A stretch of DNA of 64,000 nucleotides from Bradyrhizobium icense. Lineage in GTDB: Bacteria > Pseudomonadota > Alphaproteobacteria > Rhizobiales > Xanthobacteraceae. Within the stretch, counting starts at the first letter, position 1; each line of letters opens with the position of its first letter. Of this stretch, positions 1 to 9,169 are shown one piece after another. Location of the stretch: assembly GCF_001693385.1 (NCBI RefSeq), contig NZ_CP016428.1, positions 2,604,001 to 2,668,000 of the forward strand, written 5' to 3'. The position numbers were made by a program, and so were the translations under genes. The notes under the pieces were generated by a model that had not been told where the DNA came from, did not search any database, and saw only the letters and a program-made list of their open reading frames with translations.

Positions 1-258
1 AATACCTCAGCCGGATCGCCGGCATCCCGGGCAACCGATCCGCTTGCTGCCAAACTCGAACGCTGCCGGACGGTTACCTCTGAACAAACGGCGGAACTCG
101 AGGAGTGTCGTCGGATGTGGACCGAGAATCGCCGCCGCTTCCTGGGACAAAAGAAAGCGCCAAAGGTCGATACCCCTGTGAACGACGAACGACAACCAAA
201 GGGCCGGAGCCGCCTGCCTCAGGATTGGCCGTCCGTTGCAACACCAGAAAGCGAGTGA
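1..258 (+). CDS. TrbK-alt-like entry-exclusion protein, 3' part
   Basis: An open frame enters from the left window edge and ends at TGA 256-258, leaving the last 85 residues. The visible part is hydrophilic and charged, with the two-cysteine segment LERCRTVTSEQTAELEECRR, which resembles the C-terminal part of the TrbK-alt family usually encoded just before trbL in alphaproteobacterial trb operons. The stop is 3 bp from the trbL ATG, consistent with one transcript. TrbK-type proteins are thought to act in entry exclusion. The family call rests on position plus the cysteine-spaced motif; the N-terminus is outside the window. Confidence 0.6.
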   Translation, partial: NTSAGSPASRATDPLAAKLERCRTVTSEQTAELEECRRMWTENRRRFLGQKKAPKVDTPVNDERQPKGRSRLPQDWPSVATPESE

Positions 259-261
259 TCG

Positions 262-1515
262 ATGGGTGGTACCGGCGTCATCGACCGATTTCTGGAAACT
301 TTTACCCGCTATATCGACTCTGGCTTTGGGTTGCTTGGTAACGAAGTCGCCTTCCTCGCGACCACGCTCGCTGCGATCGATATCACGCTGGCCGCTTTAT
401 TCTGGGCCTGGGGCACCGACGAGGACATCATCGCTCGCCTCGTCAAGAAGACGCTGTTTGTCGGCGTGTTCGCCTATCTGATCGGTAACTGGAACAACCT
501 CGCCCGGATCGTTTTCGAGAGTTTTGCCGGCCTTGGCCTCAAGGCATCGGGCACTGGGCTGTCGTCAGCGGATTTCCTGCGCCCGGGGCGGATCGCGCAG
601 GTCGGCATCGATGCGGGACGGCCGATCCTGGATTCGATCTCGGGATTGATGGGCTATGTCAGCTTCTTTGAGAATTTCATTCAGATCGCAGTGCTGCTGC
701 TCGCATGGGTGATCGTGCTGCTCGCCTTCTTCATCCTGGCGATCCAGCTCTTCGTCACGTTGATCGAATTCAAGTTGACGACGCTTGCAGGCTTCATCCT
801 GATCCCCTTCGGGCTATTCGGCAAGACGGCCTTCGCCGCTGAACGCGTGCTCGGCAACGTCATCTCGTCAGGCGTCAAGGTCATGGTGCTCGCCGTCATC
901 GTCGGCATCGGCTCGACATTGTTCTCGCAGTTCACCGTTGGTCCGGGCGGCGCACAGATCGGCATTGAAGATGCTATGGCCCTGGTGCTCGCGGCATTAG
1001 CGCTGCTAGGCCTGGGTATCTTTGGGCCCGGCATCGCCAATGGCATCGTCTCCGGCGGTCCGCAACTTGGCGCCGGGGCTGCCGCCGGCACGGGGTTAGC
1101 TGCCGGCGGGGTCGTGGTGGCCGGAGCGGGTCTTGCTGCAGGCAGCGCCGGTGCACTTGCAGGCGCGGCGCGCGGCACTGCGGCGCTAGCGGGTAGCGCG
1201 AGCGGTGCGTTCCGGGCGGGTGGTTTGTCCGGCGTCGCGGATGCCGCCGCGTCCGCAATGACGAGCCCACTTCGTCGCGCCGCGGCCAGTTCTGCAAGCG
1301 GCTCGGCATCAACTGGTGGCGCTGCAGCCGGTGAAGGCGGCGCAGCCCAGCCAACGGCAAGTTCCTCACCTTCGGACCCTCAGCCCGGTTGGGCCAGACG
1401 CATGAAGCGCATGCAGACCATGAGTCGTGGGGCGTCGGCCGCGACCAACGTCGTTCGCACTGCCGACCATGGTGGAGGAGGCGCCTCCGTCGATCTCTCC
1501 GAAGGAGGGAAGTGA
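262..1515 (+). CDS. trbL: Conjugal transfer protein TrbL (mating-pair channel membrane protein)
   Basis: 417 residues. The N-terminal two thirds hold several hydrophobic segments (about residues 25-75, 140-180, 195-260), typical of the polytopic VirB6/TrbL component in the inner-membrane part of a type IV secretion mating channel. From about residue 260 the protein becomes a low-complexity Gly/Ala/Ser-rich tail, common in TrbL. ATG 262 lies 3 bp after the trbK-alt stop. The TGA (1513-1515) shares its last base with the trbF ATG. Followed by trbF, trbG and trbI in canonical order, so the assignment is firm. Confidence 0.9.
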   Translation: MGGTGVIDRFLETFTRYIDSGFGLLGNEVAFLATTLAAIDITLAALFWAWGTDEDIIARLVKKTLFVGVFAYLIGNWNNLARIVFESFAGLGLKASGTGLSSADFLRPGRIAQVGIDAGRPILDSISGLMGYVSFFENFIQIAVLLLAWVIVLLAFFILAIQLFVTLIEFKLTTLAGFILIPFGLFGKTAFAAERVLGNVISSGVKVMVLAVIVGIGSTLFSQFTVGPGGAQIGIEDAMALVLAALALLGLGIFGPGIANGIVSGGPQLGAGAAAGTGLAAGGVVVAGAGLAAGSAGALAGAARGTAALAGSASGAFRAGGLSGVADAAASAMTSPLRRAAASSASGSASTGGAAAGEGGAAQPTASSSPSDPQPGWARRMKRMQTMSRGASAATNVVRTADHGGGGASVDLSEGGK

Positions 1516-2198
1516 TGTTCAAACGGCCATCCGTTCATTATGGCCGCACGCCCGCGCCCGTAACGCCCTATCAGAAAGCGGCGCAAGTGTGGGACGAGCG
1601 CATCGGCTCGGCGCGGGTGCAGGCCAAAAACTGGCGACTGGTGGCCTTCGGTTCTCTTATCCTGTCGGCAGGACTCGCATCAGGTCTCGTTTGGCAATCC
1701 ACACGGGGAAGCATTATCCCCTGGGTCGTTGAGGTCGATCGTCTCGGCCAATCACAGGCCGTCAGCCCGGCCAATCCCTTCTATCAGCCGAGTGATCCGC
1801 AGATCGCCTTTCATTTGGCACGCTTCATCGAAAACGTGCGCGGGCTGTCGGCTGATGCCATCGTGCTGCGTCAGGACTGGCTGCGCGCCTACGACTTTAC
1901 GACCGATCGCGGCGCCGCGGCCCTCAATGACTACGCCCGCGTCAACGATCCCTTTGCCAAACTCGGCAAGGTGCAGATCGCAGTGGAAATTTCCAGTGTG
2001 ATCCGTGCTTCGCCAGAGAGTTTTCGCGTCGCCTGGATCGAGCGCCGCTACGACAATGGCCAGCTTTCCGCCACCGAGCGCTGGACCGCCATCCTCACCA
2101 TCGTGATCGAAACCCCGCGCGATGCCGATCGCCTGCGCAAGAACCCGCTCGGGGTCTACGTTAACGCCATCAACTGGTCAAAGGAGCTTGGGCAGTGA
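1515..2198 (+). CDS. trbF: Conjugal transfer protein TrbF
   Basis: 227 residues from the ATG at 1515, which overlaps the trbL stop (TGATG) and is preceded by a GGAGGG ribosome-binding site at about 1504-1509. A longer in-frame extension upstream lies entirely inside trbL and is rejected. The protein has a short cytoplasmic N-terminus, one membrane anchor at about residues 42-60 and a periplasmic VirB8-like domain, as expected for the TrbF scaffold of the mating-pair channel. The stop overlaps the trbG GTG by 4 bp (GTGA). Confidence 0.92.
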   Translation: MFKRPSVHYGRTPAPVTPYQKAAQVWDERIGSARVQAKNWRLVAFGSLILSAGLASGLVWQSTRGSIIPWVVEVDRLGQSQAVSPANPFYQPSDPQIAFHLARFIENVRGLSADAIVLRQDWLRAYDFTTDRGAAALNDYARVNDPFAKLGKVQIAVEISSVIRASPESFRVAWIERRYDNGQLSATERWTAILTIVIETPRDADRLRKNPLGVYVNAINWSKELGQ

Positions 2199-3178
2199 CT
2201 ACACCGATTTCCAAAGTTGCTAGCCGGAGTATTAGCAAGGCTGCGCGCCCGGTTGTGCTTGTTTGCATATTGGCACTCAGCGGCTGTACTACCTTCAAGC
2301 CGCCACAGATCAGCTATGACGACGATGTCCCGCCACTTCCCAGTCCGCCGTCGCAAGCTGAAGATCGTCCACGGTCGCTACACGTTCCGCCGTCCTGGAC
2401 GCCGGCGAAAGGCGGCAAGAAGGGAAACGTTGAGGCAAAGGAGCCTATTGCGCGGGTCGAGACCGCCAATGACGCTGCGCGCGTCGAGCCGCGTAGCGCC
2501 GGCTACTTCAATGCTGTGCAGGTCTTTCCGTTTAGTCCCGGTGCTCTCTATCAGATCTACGCAAGCCCCGGACAGATCACCGATATCGCACTCGAGCCGG
2601 GTGAGCAGCTCACGGGGTCGGGGCCGGTTTCGGCTGGCGACACAGTGCGATGGGTCGTCGGGGATACCGAAAGTGGAAGTGGCGATACCAGACGCGTTCA
2701 CATCATGGTCAAGCCGACGCGGCCTTCGATCGAGACCAACCTCGTGGTCAACACGGACCGGCGTACCTATCTCATCGAGCTACGTTCGCGTGAAAAGCCT
2801 TACATGCCCTCGGTGGCATGGTTCTATCCCGAGGAGCGGACCGGTCGTGCCCGAGCTGTTCCGCTGACGCCAGTTCTTCCCGTCGCTTCCCAGCGGCGCT
2901 ATCGCTACACCATGGAGGGTGACAATCCGCCCTGGCGGCCGGTCGGCGCCTATGACGATGGCCGAAAGGTCTATATCGAATTCTCGCCCGGCATCGTTCA
3001 GGGCGAGATGCCACCGCTGTTTGTCATCGGTCCGGACGGCAAGCCCGAGATCGTCAATTACCGAACCAATCGTAACGTGCTGATCGTCGATCGGCTGTTT
3101 GCCGCAGCCGAACTGCGACTTGGCGGCGACTCCCAGCAAAAGGTCCGAATTGTCAGAAGCGACGGGAGGCCGTCGTGA
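2195..3178 (+). CDS. trbG: Conjugal transfer protein TrbG (VirB9-like lipoprotein)
   Basis: 327 residues from a GTG start inside a GTGA overlap with trbF. The N-terminus is a lipoprotein signal peptide with lipobox LSGC (Cys31). The rest matches the VirB9/TrbG beta-sandwich type, including an N-terminal VQVFPFSPGALYQIY segment and a C-terminal VRIVRSDGRPS tail. TrbG forms part of the periplasmic/outer-membrane core of the mating channel with TrbI. The gene ends in another GTGA overlap with trbI. Confidence 0.92.
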   Translation: MTTPISKVASRSISKAARPVVLVCILALSGCTTFKPPQISYDDDVPPLPSPPSQAEDRPRSLHVPPSWTPAKGGKKGNVEAKEPIARVETANDAARVEPRSAGYFNAVQVFPFSPGALYQIYASPGQITDIALEPGEQLTGSGPVSAGDTVRWVVGDTESGSGDTRRVHIMVKPTRPSIETNLVVNTDRRTYLIELRSREKPYMPSVAWFYPEERTGRARAVPLTPVLPVASQRRYRYTMEGDNPPWRPVGAYDDGRKVYIEFSPGIVQGEMPPLFVIGPDGKPEIVNYRTNRNVLIVDRLFAAAELRLGGDSQQKVRIVRSDGRPS

Positions 3179-4368
3179 CTGATAACCAGCCGACCGGCGC
3201 CCATGGCCCTGGTTCTACCTTGAAAAGCGCCGAGGAGATAACCAGCTCACTGCGCCTCCGTCCACAACGCCCGCCTGTCACGCGCCTGTCGCGGAAGGTT
3301 TTGGCCGGCGGCACGGCACTCGCGCTCGTACTCGTCTCAGGAGCCCTGCTGTGGGCCCTGCAGCAAAATCGCACGCGTGGTCCAGCTTCCGAAGAACTCT
3401 ACAGCACCGATCACCATACTGTGGCCGACGGCCTTGCCGGGCTGCCGCGCGACTATGCGGGCATTCCGCGTGACGTGCCGCGCCTCGGGCCGCCATTGCC
3501 AGGCGATCTCGGTCGGCCCATTGTTGCGGCTCAAGCCCTGTCTGGACCGCTTGCGGTGGATCCCGAACAACAGCGGATGAGCCAGGAAAGCGAGGCCGCG
3601 CGCACTAGCAAGGTCTTTGCATCAACGAATGTGCGGTCACCCGCGGCGGCGGTGACTGCCGAGGCGACGCCAAACGCGGCGCCATCGTCCGATGAGGCCT
3701 TCGCTCAGAACGGACAGGATCGCAAGCTGGCGTTCGTCAACGCCTCCATCGATCGCCGTACCACGAGCCCTGACCGCGTGACGAAACCGGCCTCCCGTTA
3801 CCTCATTCAGGCCGGATCCGCTATTCCGGCGGCCCTCATCACGGGTGTTCGTTCCGATCTGCCGGGGCAGATCACCGCGCAGGTGACCGAGAACGTCTAT
3901 GATACGCCGACCGGCCGCTTGCTGCTGGTGCCCCAGGGTGCGCGGCTAATCGGAATCTACGACAGCCAGGTCGCGTTTGGACAGTCGCGCGTCCTCCTGG
4001 TCTGGACACGCCTGATCATGCCGAACGGCCGATCGATCGTCCTCGAGCGCCAGCCGGGTGCCGATACCGCAGGCTATGCCGGGCTTCAGGACGAGATCGA
4101 TCATCACTGGGGCGAGCTCTTCAAGGCGGCGCTGCTGTCGACCTTGCTTGGTGTCGGAGCCGAACTCGGGACCGGCGCCGATGCCGGCAACGCCAACAAT
4201 ACCATCCTCCAGGCGCTTCGCCGTGGGGCAGGGGATTCCCTGAATCAAACCGGTCAACAGATCGTTCGGCGCAATCTCAACATCCAGCCGACCCTGACAA
4301 TCCGGCCGGGTTCTCCGGTGCGGGTAATCGTCAATCGCGACCTCGTGCTCGAACCATTCAAAGGCTGA
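3175..4368 (+). CDS. trbI: Conjugal transfer protein TrbI (VirB10-like)
   Basis: 397 residues from a GTG start that overlaps the trbG stop by 4 bp. A cytoplasmic N-terminus of about 40 residues is followed by one transmembrane segment (about 45-62), a Pro/Ala-rich linker and a C-terminal VirB10/TrbI domain beginning near YLIQAGSAIPAALITGVRSD. This is the inner-to-outer membrane bridging component of the trb mating channel. It ends VNRDLVLEPFKG, typical of the family. Confidence 0.93.
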   Translation: MTDNQPTGAHGPGSTLKSAEEITSSLRLRPQRPPVTRLSRKVLAGGTALALVLVSGALLWALQQNRTRGPASEELYSTDHHTVADGLAGLPRDYAGIPRDVPRLGPPLPGDLGRPIVAAQALSGPLAVDPEQQRMSQESEAARTSKVFASTNVRSPAAAVTAEATPNAAPSSDEAFAQNGQDRKLAFVNASIDRRTTSPDRVTKPASRYLIQAGSAIPAALITGVRSDLPGQITAQVTENVYDTPTGRLLLVPQGARLIGIYDSQVAFGQSRVLLVWTRLIMPNGRSIVLERQPGADTAGYAGLQDEIDHHWGELFKAALLSTLLGVGAELGTGADAGNANNTILQALRRGAGDSLNQTGQQIVRRNLNIQPTLTIRPGSPVRVIVNRDLVLEPFKG

Positions 4369-4372
4369 AAGA

Positions 4373-4612
4373 ATGGCGAAGCTGAAGCTCGGCGCCATCA
4401 CCGATGACAAGCCGGTAAAGCTCACCGTGGAGCTGCCGGCGGACGTCCATCGCGACCTCGCGGCTTACGCTGACGTGCTTACCCGCGAAACCGGGCAATC
4501 GATCTCGGACCCGGCAAAGCTGGTCGCGCCAATGCTGGCGCGGTTCATGGCAACCGATCGAGCCTTTGCGAAAACACGCCGCAAGGGTCAGCCGGCGCAA
4601 GGCAAGGGATAG
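4373..4612 (+). CDS. DUF2274 protein of the trb operon
   Basis: 79 residues starting MAKLKLGAITDDKPVKLTVE, 4 bp after trbI. This small family is regularly the last gene of alphaproteobacterial trb operons. A ribbon-helix-helix-like architecture is possible but not proven here, and no specific function is known. Its 3' end overlaps the convergent LysR gene by 25 bp. Confidence 0.85.
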   Translation: MAKLKLGAITDDKPVKLTVELPADVHRDLAAYADVLTRETGQSISDPAKLVAPMLARFMATDRAFAKTRRKGQPAQGKG

Positions 4613-5544
4613 CGTTCGCCCAGGAGTTTGAGGAAATTTGCCAGCGCCGGATTGTCGTTGTCTTTGCGCCAATGCGCGGAATAATTGACCTGGCTCGGCC
4701 CCGTACCATCGCGTACCTCTCGATAGGTCAGGCCGGCGAAAGTGACGCCGATATCCGACTCGGCCACCAGACTGACACCGAAGCCTATGCTGATGAGGGT
4801 CTTGATGATGCCTCTGCTGACGTCATGGCGTTCGATCTTGGGTCGGTCTGCTGTCGAGATCAGCTTCGCCAACAAGAGATCCTCAAGTTCTCGTCCCGGG
4901 TCATAATGGCTGAGAAGGACCGTCTCATTCCGCAGGTCGGTCCAGTAGATCGCCTTCTTCCCAGCGAGTTGATGTCCCTCAGGCAAGGCCACCAGGACGC
5001 GCTCGCTCCACAGCGGCAAGGCGTTGCTGTCAAAGACGTGTCCCCCGTCGGTCGCGATGACAACGTCGATTGCACCATTGCGTAAGGCGGTGACGAGGCG
5101 CATCCGCGACCTTTCGACCATGCCAAGTGCGACCTGTGGGCACCGCTGCCTGAAATCTACCAACGTCGCCCGTAAATTGCCGGCCGACAGCGACGTATAG
5201 AATCCCACAGACAGCCGCCCAGCCTCGCCGCGTCCGTTAGACTTGGCTGACGTAACCAGCGCATCCATTTGTTCGAGAATCGACCGCGCCGTTCGGAGAA
5301 AGTCCCGGCCAGCCGACGTGGCGCAGACGCCGCCGCTCGATCGCTCGAACACAATAACGCCTATTGATTCCTCGAGTTCCCGAATGCAGCGGCTCAGAGT
5401 TGACTGCTGCGTCAACAACGCTTCTGCAGCCCGCCGGAAGCTTCCATACTCCGCGGAAACAACCGCATATCGGAGGTGTTGAAGGGGGATCGTTGCAGAT
5501 TGATTGCGGAGAGATAAATACCTGTGGTCTTGTTCGTCGGCCAT
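4588..5544 (-). CDS. LysR-family transcriptional regulator
   Basis: 318 residues. An N-terminal winged helix-turn-helix lies at about residues 18-77 (LQHLRYAVVSAEYGSFRRAA, then LLTQQSTLSRCIRELEESIG). An effector-binding periplasmic-binding-protein-like domain follows from about residue 110. It lies convergent to the trb operon, overlapping DUF2274 by 25 bp, a position where LysR genes are common in this type of conjugative element. The target and effector cannot be told from sequence. The upstream region (5545-5600) is AT-richer and is the likely promoter. Confidence 0.9.
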   Translation of the reverse strand: MADEQDHRYLSLRNQSATIPLQHLRYAVVSAEYGSFRRAAEALLTQQSTLSRCIRELEESIGVIVFERSSGGVCATSAGRDFLRTARSILEQMDALVTSAKSNGRGEAGRLSVGFYTSLSAGNLRATLVDFRQRCPQVALGMVERSRMRLVTALRNGAIDVVIATDGGHVFDSNALPLWSERVLVALPEGHQLAGKKAIYWTDLRNETVLLSHYDPGRELEDLLLAKLISTADRPKIERHDVSRGIIKTLISIGFGVSLVAESDIGVTFAGLTYREVRDGTGPSQVNYSAHWRKDNDNPALANFLKLLGERYPLPCAG

Positions 5545-5713
5545 TCGCGACCATGGTGCTCTGAAAATGCAGGAGCATCGATAAGATATTTGGAATCGGG
5601 TGATTTCATCCGCTAGTTGTGTTCTTTATTGGGCGTTTCTGTTTGCTAGGACGGTGTCAGCTGCACGAACGCTAACACCTATTGTAGCTAGGCGTTCGGT
5701 CTCTATTCGAGTG

Positions 5714-5893
5714 TCAAAAAGCGTTGCTAGCTGCATGTCGGGGAAATATCGAGGCAACGCGACTTCTATGCGAGCTAGGTCCATTTGTCATCTCCGAGGC
5801 CCCTGCAAGATCGAACGCAAGTGGGGGCGCAGCGGCGAGTATAAAAAAGAGACCAAGTGTAAAGGTTATCGCGATTGAGACGCTGCGCTTCAT
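5714..5893 (-). CDS. Small predicted exported protein
   Basis: A 59-residue frame starts MKRSVSIAITFTLGLFFILA, a good signal peptide with a possible cleavage after the AAAPPLA region. A short polar tail of about 30 residues rich in Ser, Arg and His follows. A longer in-frame extension upstream is Arg/Ser-rich and unlike protein. It sits downstream of the broken DMT transporter on the same strand. No family recognised; it could be a decayed or non-coding stretch. Confidence 0.3.
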   Translation of the reverse strand: MKRSVSIAITFTLGLFFILAAAPPLAFDLAGASEMTNGPSSHRSRVASIFPRHAASNAF

Positions 5894-6134
5894 CAAGGGC
5901 GGGGCAGTTCGCGCAAGCCTAGTTCGACGATATCGTCGGGAATGACGCGAGCGGCTTCGATGGCGCTTACGTTTGCTCTTTGAGGCGGCTCGCAGAGCCG
6001 TCGCTGCCAAATCCAGGAAATTGACGCGGGAGAGAGTCGGCAACGCGCTCGCCAGAAAGACGTCGTCTTGGGTGCCGTTCACAGCAATCGCTTCTCACGG
6101 CAAGTACGAAGAAACAGGACACCGAAACGAGGCA

Positions 6135-7094
6135 CTAGTGATGGGCCTTTTTGTGCCCATGACGGTGATGCAAATCTGGATAGTGAGGATGTTTGTGTCG
6201 CATCGGTTTGTGTTCATGCCAATGCGAGTGCGATTCAGTTATCGGCCCCTCGTGACTATGTTGATGATGTTCATCATGGACATGACGGTGCTCGTGCGAC
6301 AATGCTTCGTGAAAGTGTTCGTGTTCATGCCGTTCCGTCAAATGGAGCCATAGTCCAAATCCCATCAAGAGCGCGGCGGCGGCAAGCTTGATTGTGATCG
6401 GTTCACCGATGACGACCGCAATCAGCGCGCCGATAAACGGAGCGAGGGAGAAATAAGCACCCGTGCGCGCCGTGCCCAGGTAGCGCAGCGCCAGCACAAA
6501 CAAAGCGAGGCTTACGCCTATTGCGAAAAATACCAGCAGAGCCGTCGCGCTCGAGAGGTGAACAGGGGGAAAGGCAGCGGTTCGACAGAGGCCGATGGCG
6601 ATACTCGAACCGCCAGCGACAAGGCCTTTGACGGTCGCAATGATTATGGGATCGGCGGACGACAACTTCCGTGTGAGATTATTGTCGATCCCCCAACATA
6701 TGCAGGCTCCGACAATCAGAGCAGCTCCGATGTCAAGCGACACGCTTTGCCCTTCCCAAGCGAGCAGAAGAGCGCCCAGGACGATTGCCAGCGCGACCGA
6801 ACAGAAGGCGCTTGTCAACGTTCTCCCGAAAGACGAGCCACGCAATCGCCATTGTTGCGAGGCTTTCGAGGTTCAGCAGCAAGGAACCCGAGGCGGCCGA
6901 GGTTTGACTGAGACCCAACATCATCAGCAAGGGCCCAAGCATGCCGCCAACAACGATAATTGCTGTCAGCCCTGGAATATCGTGCTTTCTGAGAGGAGCT
7001 TCCGTGGCCGAATGGCCAAGCGCGCCACGTATCAGATGAACGGCGGCCAACCCCAAACCCGCGCCGAGATACAGCAGTCCAGCGAGCTCTGGGA
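6135..7094 (-). pseudogene. EamA/DMT-family transporter with His-rich C-terminus, frameshifted and 5'-truncated
   Basis: Two overlapping frames together encode an EamA-type permease. The upstream part reads LAGLLYLGAGLGLAAVHLIR through FRENVDKRLLFG. The downstream part continues ALAIVLGALLLAWEG and carries several further membrane spans. Removing one C at about 6795 joins them perfectly, so this is a single-base insertion. The last ~65 residues are exceptionally His-rich (repeated HEH, HxHxH), suggesting binding of Ni, Co, Zn or another divalent metal. The 5' end is cut near 7094 where an IS66 remnant begins, so the first membrane spans are missing. Almost certainly non-functional. Confidence 0.8.
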
Positions 7095-7316
7095 CGCAAA
7101 TCCTGGCTGTTCGCCGGCTCCGAACGCGGTGCCGATCGTGCCGCTGCCATGGCCACGCTAATCATGACGGCGAAGCTCAACGATATCGATCCGCTGGCCT
7201 GGCTTGCCGACGTACTCCGCCGCATCGCCGGCATCCCGCAGGGGCGGCTCCATGAGCTGCTGCCCTGGGAATGGAAACGCACGGCGTCAAATCCCGCCGC
7301 CGCTCAGGCAGCCTAA
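7086..7316 (+). mobile_element. IS66-family transposase (TnpC) C-terminal remnant
   Basis: Frame ending at TAA 7314-7316 reads ALGRKSWLFAGSERG, then a segment with LNDIDPLAWLADVL, then RLHELLPWEWK. These are signature C-terminal motifs of IS66 TnpC. Only about 75 residues remain and the rest of the element is missing. Its left edge abuts the truncated DMT transporter, so insertion of the parental IS66 element probably destroyed that gene. Confidence 0.85.
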
Positions 7317-7417
7317 CTATCACGTCGGGTCAAAACGGCATCGACGGGCTGCGCGATCTTCTGGCGTGGAATTGGAGTGTCGCACCCGAACGAACTGGGA
7401 TGGCGGCATGATGCGCG

Positions 7418-7855
7418 TCATCGCAGGCCGGCCGGCTCGACTGCGGTCTCGGCGTCCGCAGTATCGGCGTGGATAGCCTCCCGGATCAGCCGCTCCGTCG
7501 TCTGCTCGAAATAGAGCCAGAGGTCCGTGTGAAGGACAGAAAACTGCCGCCACACCACGGTGTCGAAAAAGCGGCGCGGCGCCCTGACCATGATCGTCGT
7601 CGAGCGCTGCCGCGGATATCGGAACGGCCGAATGCCATAACGCCGGCACAAGGCGATGAACAATCGGACCGACCATTGGTCCGGCAAGCTGAACTTCATC
7701 TCGACGGCGGGATCGCGGCGGCAGGCCTCCTCGAGCTTGGCCTTCAGCCGCTCTGCTGCGGCTTCGGCGGCATCACGTTCTCCCGCAGTAGTCGCGCCGA
7801 AATACAGCGCCTCCACCTTCTTTAGCCGCTCCCGAAGCTGCTCTTCGATCAGCAT
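7418..7855 (-). CDS. Conserved hypothetical protein
   Basis: 145 residues from ATG 7855, preceded by an AAGGAG ribosome-binding site 7 nt upstream; an alternative ATG 30 bp further up (7885) lacks one. The N-terminal half is helical and charged (MLIEEQLRERLKKVEALYFG, with Ala/Glu-rich repeats suggesting a coiled coil). The second half has a mixed alpha/beta composition (MKFSLPDQWSVRLFIALCRR, TTIMVRAPRRFFD). I have the impression of similar proteins on alphaproteobacterial plasmids and islands, but no function is known. It sits between the two IS66 remnants. Confidence 0.65.
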   Translation of the reverse strand: MLIEEQLRERLKKVEALYFGATTAGERDAAEAAAERLKAKLEEACRRDPAVEMKFSLPDQWSVRLFIALCRRYGIRPFRYPRQRSTTIMVRAPRRFFDTVVWRQFSVLHTDLWLYFEQTTERLIREAIHADTADAETAVEPAGLR

Positions 7856-8165
7856 AACCTCGCTCCTTGATAGAAACAAGGCCATCGCACGAACCGGCCG
7901 TCAATCGCGGAAAATACGCCGTCCACACATCATTGCACGGCCGGCATGGAGTTCGGACCAGAGTCTCCCGCGGCCTTGGGCGGATGCTTACCTTAATCGA
8001 TGGTGGTCGCGGAATCGCTTCAGCGTCGTGTGGCGGTGGTGTAGTCTCGCCAACCGGTAGCGTGAGAGTGAGCGTCCAGCGCGTGGCCCGGTGCCTCGCT
8101 GGTCACGATGTAAGCCGAAGCAGATGCTGACGCGCGCTGATCTTGCTCCGCCACAAGACGGCCGA

Positions 8166-8780
8166 CTACCGCCGCTTCTCACTGTCTGGCTCGGACCGCC
8201 CAGGCTTTGGGTGGAGTTCCACCATTCGCAGAGAAAGCGACAGTAGCAGAATGCTAACGGGCAGCAATGCAATCGTTCCGAGGTGGAGCCAGCTCGTCGC
8301 AGCCTTGTTCTGCACAAAAGTTTCCAGGGCAACACGGAGAAAGAGCACGAACAGCACGACGACGATGACTTCCGTTACCACCTGCTTCAGCTGACCGATC
8401 TGCTGCACGCGTAGCCAGGCAGGTATCGCAAGGCGCTCTTCCGGCTCCTCCGGATGGATGAACAGGGAGTAGACGCCGTAGGAAAAGTAAAGCAGTACAA
8501 TCGCTATCAAAAATCGATCGAGAGCTTCGATCACAGAAATGATTGCAGCAGTTCCAAAGTGCCCGTCAGCGGGCTGCAGGCCAACAGTGACTGCAGCGTA
8601 AATGTTGTAGAACCCCAGCAGAAACATCAAGAAGGCGCCGATTAGCGATCCAAAGACGGCGATCAGTGTAAAGAAACGCGATGCAACGATGACTGCTCGC
8701 TCGGTCTGACGTAGGTTCATTTCATACCTATTGAGTGTCCGTTCACTCCAGCCCATGGCGGACTGAGTCCTAGGCATCAA
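8166..8780 (-). CDS. YqhA-family (UPF0114) membrane protein
   Basis: Up to 204 residues. The first codon is TTG followed by ATG; an internal ATG at 8720 (MNLRQTERAVIVASRFFTLI) is also a plausible start. Four hydrophobic segments lie at about residues 32-60, 80-105, 140-160 and 165-185. The motif FLIAIVLLYFSYGVYSLFI matches the UPF0114/YqhA family. Members are small inner-membrane proteins of unknown biochemical role. Confidence 0.8.
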   Translation of the reverse strand: MMPRTQSAMGWSERTLNRYEMNLRQTERAVIVASRFFTLIAVFGSLIGAFLMFLLGFYNIYAAVTVGLQPADGHFGTAAIISVIEALDRFLIAIVLLYFSYGVYSLFIHPEEPEERLAIPAWLRVQQIGQLKQVVTEVIVVVLFVLFLRVALETFVQNKAATSWLHLGTIALLPVSILLLSLSLRMVELHPKPGRSEPDSEKRR

Positions 8781-8978
8781 TGAATGTTGATCACTGGAGT
8801 TCCTGGAAGGGTATCGGGATTAGCCCGCATTCTTGAGGTTATTGGAATACAACGCTGCTGCGTGTTGCGGCTATTGTCGCGAAGTCCCCGCCGCGACGCC
8901 CGCGACACAAGTCGTGATAGCCATCGGACACAAAAAGGCCAATCGGTGCCGCCGAACGCGAACTACGAGCGGTCCCCC

Positions 8979-9156
8979 GTAGGAAGAAGAAACTGGACCT
9001 TCGCCGGCTCCGATGAGGGCGGACGGCGCACTGCGGCCATCTACACCCTCATCGCAACCGCCAAGCTCAACGATATCGATCCACAGGCCTGGCCTGGGCA
9101 AGCTTCTGGCCTGGAACTGGCGAAAGCCAGTGCCGAGCCATGTCGACGCGGCGTGA
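8979..9156 (+). mobile_element. Second IS66-family TnpC C-terminal remnant
   Basis: Reads GRRNWTFAGSDEGGRRTAAI and TLIATAKLNDIDPQAW, then after an internal deletion and frame change LGKLLAWNWRKPVPSH, ending at TGA 9154-9156. These are IS66 TnpC C-terminal motifs, but the residues differ clearly from those of the 7086-7316 remnant, so the two derive from different IS66 elements. Non-functional. Confidence 0.8.
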
Positions 9157-9169
9157 GCCAAGAGGACAC

